From Brasenia schreberi (taxonomy: Eukaryota > Streptophyta > Magnoliopsida > Nymphaeales > Cabombaceae), in the NCBI GenBank assembly GCA_036023115.1, contig JAYKKT010000088.1:929001-993000 (forward strand): 64,000 nt of DNA. Direction: 5' to 3'. The position numbers and the translations under genes were made by a program. The notes beneath the pieces were generated by a model, which did no database searches, was not told the origin of the DNA, and saw nothing but the letters and a program-made list of their open reading frames with translations. Below, piece after piece: positions 61,299 to 64,000 of this stretch. The stretch's first letter is position 1, and each line of letters begins with the position of its first letter.

Positions 61299-62233
61299 AC
61301 GATACAGTGATCTCTCACATAGCCTCTCAACCTAACTCCGACGCATATCCTTTTATATGCTCTTTTCTTTCTTCCATATTGGTTCATGCTTTCTGCAACC
61401 AATACAAACCTCTAGTTTCCGTGTCCAGTTCATCGAATCACATGGTTTTCGGGTCAGCTTAAAATTAGACTGTGTTCTAGTATGATAGTCCTTTTCCCAT
61501 CATAAATCGTGTTCATCTTCTTATACGTAGCCTTCATATCATTTGGTCAAATATGAAACAGGAGAGCCACCAAAAGCTACCACCTTTGGACCATTCGAAA
61601 ATTTCGAAACTACGAAGGGTTTCTCTTCCCTTTGCCCAAACAGAACCAAACCCTTTTCCTTAGTATAGACCGTATGATGATTGTGAGCACAAAAAGAAAC
61701 CAACGGCTCTTCCGGTCAAAAGATGGACTGCAATTTGTATGTTTAGAGAGACAAAGAAATCCGTACTACGTGGAGTAGAGAGAGAGAGATTTTGCGGGGT
61801 CCAGCTGACGTGGAGAGGCACGTGCCTCCCTCAGCAGAAGAAAATTGAACGTTGGGAGGGTTGGCAAAAGCTGACCCCATCTTCGCTCTCATCGCCTCAA
61901 TCGCCGCATATGGCCGACAGCTATACTTAATCTCTCTTTCTCAAGAGTTGAGGGCAACTCAACCAGAAACTGCCCAAAAGGTCACCACTTTACTATTTTC
62001 ACCTCTCTCAACGCAACAAGAAGCAGCAGCAAAACTGCACTAAAGGTCACCAGAAACTGCAAAAGATACTAGTTGCTGCTGAGTGCCTTCTCTCTCTCTA
62101 GCCTTTCTACTTGTTTCTTTGGAGAAGAAGATATCTTGTAATGTAGTTAAGTGGCGGTGTGAGACTGTGAAGAGTTGGCCCAGAGTTCAGTTTGCTGCTT
62201 TCGAGTCAAGGAGTTTTGGTTGGATTTAAGAAG
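61299..62233 (+). other. Promoter and leader region of the SKS gene
   Basis: It includes CTGACGTGG and GGCACGTGCC (a CACGTG G-box) near 61805-61825. The stretch just upstream of 62234 is presumably the 5' UTR; the transcription start is not fixed. Open frames at 61.74-62.04 kb are not recognised. Confidence 0.45.
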
Positions 62234-62383
62234 ATGGTAGTTGGAATCAGGCGTTCCCCTTTGCTCCATTTGTTGGTTCAGCTGCTGCTGCTTGTTGGTG
62301 TGTGCCTGGCCCTAGACCCGTTCGCTTTCTACGATTGGGAAGTCTCTTATATTACAGCCTCCCCTCTGGGTGTCAAGCAGCAG
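62234..62383 (+). CDS. SKS: SKU5-similar (SKS) protein, first exon; gene continues past window
   Basis: SKS proteins are secreted or GPI-anchored relatives of multicopper oxidases, with a role in directional cell growth and walls; most lack the copper ligands for oxidase activity. The exon encodes 50 residues. An N-terminal secretion signal comes first (MVVGIRRSPLLHLLVQLLLL, continuing to about VGVCLA), then DPFAFYDWEVSYITASPLGV and KQQ. The DPFxFYDxEVSYITASPLGV pattern is the hallmark start of the mature SKS/SKU5 domain. It ends at a GT donor at 62384, exactly where family members continue with VIxINGxFPGP. That second exon was not found in the 1.6 kb that remain, so the first intron exceeds that length or the gene is truncated. 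The start ATG has a favourable AAG before it. Confidence 0.92.
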
Positions 62384-62387
62384 GTGG

Positions 62388-62423
<36 letters not shown>

Positions 62424-64000
62424 TGAAGAGATGTTTCATCGGTAGTGATGAGAAATGGAAACTATGGGCTCTATGTTAGTTTGTAGAGACGGGTTTATCG
62501 ATTTCAGGTTTTAAAGTTATTTTAGTCAAGAGAGCTGATTAGGACGCCTGAGATTTATCTAGCATTTTCACGGTTGCCACCCAAAATCGTTTTCTTGGTC
62601 AAGTAGATTAATGCCCGGGGTTTCCTCCTCCCTTCTACTGATAAAGCTTTTCCGTTCCCTTGTATTAAGCTCATTTTCATTTGGTACTAAAATGTTGCCC
62701 AATGAAGCTCCATTTCGTTGGTGTTGGCGTTTTAGTCTCTTCTAAAAATTTCTTTTCTTCTAATAGAGACCTATTTCGAAGTTTGTCGGCATTGCATTCA
62801 GAGTGCGATCCATAAAGGTGGGATTCTTTGGGCTATTTAACCGAGTAAGGGGATGAAATATCTTAACTTGTAGTGGTTGGCCTGCCCTTGTTTAGTGGTT
62901 CTGTTTCAGCCTTAGTGATACTTTTAGCCGAAATTATATAATGAAAGTTGATCTGAGGATCTTAAACTGCGGAAATGGGATCTATAGGTATTCCCTTTTA
63001 ATGAAAGTTTGGCCTGAATTATGGGGATGGAAGTTGATGTGTAACTTCCTTCTGACATTCATATTAGCGTGCGCACTTTAGCTTTTCAGTCCACTTTTTA
63101 ATGTTCGATCTTCATGTACTGTTCCTTTTGGTAGGGATCCTGGTTTCGTATTTCCCCACAAAGAAAGGTCTTATGATATATGGCATCTAATTGTGTGTCA
63201 AAAGAGGAATGTTGTGCACTGGAAGCCATGCTATTGGCATGCAAATATTCTTCTTTTTGCTTCGTAACTTTTGCTTTTAACTCGTTAACATGGTAAATAT
63301 AAATATTGAAAATGAAGATTACTGATTATCAAATAAAGGTGGAGGTTACCCTGTTTGATTTTCGGCAGCATGCAAAGATTCTTCTTTTGCTTTAGCTTCC
63401 AAATAAATGTTAACGGTGAAGATAAATAGTAAAAATGAAAATTACTGATTAATAAATAAAGGTGGAGGTTATCTTTTTGATTCCGCATGGCAGGCTCCAC
63501 CAAGTGTTTGTCGGTTGTCTTGCTATGCTACATAATATTTAAAATTACAGTTCTGATAGCCACTTAATGTCACACATGATTTGAGTGTTGTTCCACACGA
63601 ATCGGACTTTAATATTAAAAAATAGTAAAAATCTAAAAAAATTAGAAAAAATCCAAAAAAAATCAGAACAATTAGGAAAATCTGATAATTGCAAAGAATT
63701 CATGTAATGCAAAATTTAGTACATATTGATCATTCACCATTGAAAAATTGAAAAAAATTACATATTTTGAAGCAAAAAATGAAATACATTTACAGATTGT
63801 AAGCAGGATCATCAACTAAATAATCTTATACTTCTGCTTCAAAATCAAAATCTTCATTTCCTTGATAATGTTGTTGTGCTCCATCCAAATTAATCCATGC
63901 AATGTCTTCTTCGGTTAGGAGTGCATTTTCTTCCTTATCTTTCATAATTCACTCCTCTAATATATCAAAATTATCCAAACTTATTGGATAAAATTGGCTT
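62384..64000 (+). other. First intron of the SKS gene, to the window edge
   Basis: It starts with a GT donor and a (CT)n tract (62390-62418). Two related segments around 63300-63350 and 63410-63480 share AATGAAGATTACTGATTA-like and AAATAAAGGTGGAGGTTA words, a local duplication of about 115 bp. The region from 63590 onward is AT-rich. Confidence 0.55.
63826..63945 (-). other. 39-codon acidic frame, possible transposase tail
   Basis: The minus strand reads MKDKEENALLTEEDIAWINL, then DGAQQHYQGNEDFDFEAEV and a stop. Acidic tails with a D/E-W-x-x-x-D/E pattern follow the dimerization region in some plant hAT transposases. The preceding region lies outside the window, so this is weak. Confidence 0.2.

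Overview
The window is nuclear DNA from a flowering plant. It holds plant-specific gene families (WRKY, PLATZ, SKU5-similar cupredoxin, plant-type trehalose-6-phosphate phosphatase), short GT-AG introns, TATA boxes at plausible distances, and a heavy load of plant-type repeats (RTE-like LINEs, tRNA-type SINEs, hAT elements, long AT and CT microsatellites). The sequence alone does not fix the species. No organelle, bacterial, rRNA or canonical tRNA segment was seen.

Four gene models are well supported. (1) 978-4159, minus: a complete trehalose-6-phosphate phosphatase with 11 coding exons (399 aa), a non-coding first exon near 6205-6295, a TATA box at 6320-6329 and a cluster of ACGT/G-box elements at 6569-6749. 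(2) 30070-31409, minus: a complete five-exon PLATZ zinc-binding transcription factor (243 aa) with a TATA box at 31481-31488. (3) 49091-50532, plus: a three-exon group IId WRKY transcription factor (321 aa from the first in-frame ATG). (4) 62234-62383, plus: the first exon of an SKU5-similar (SKS) multicopper-oxidase-like protein; the rest of the gene lies beyond the window. Two weaker candidates are listed with low confidence: a 64-codon two-exon reading frame whose intron would hold the 15.6-18.4 kb tandem arrays, and two phase-compatible minus-strand exons at 43.6-43.95 kb beside a transposon.

The rest is mainly intergenic and repetitive. At least nine pieces of an RTE-like LINE family are scattered on both strands. 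They run from about 130 bp of 3' end to a nearly full but broken 2.7 kb copy at 51.7-54.4 kb. One sits about 12 bp inside a TPP intron with a clear target-site duplication. SINE-like units with pol III B-box motifs recur about ten times. Two small hAT-like MITEs share CAGTGG termini, and a family of elements rich in GAACCGG with TAGACATG ends is interspersed. The most striking object is a 3.4 kb palindromic hAT locus (40252-43622): two 5'-truncated transposase copies face away from each other around a 512-bp loop, so a transcript through it would fold into a hairpin of about 1.4 kb. The next most unusual is the pair of diverged tandem arrays at 15.6-18.4 kb, the second with a possible higher-order period of about 1.47 kb.

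The genes do not form an obvious pathway; they are independent, widely spaced plant genes, as expected of a nuclear genome.
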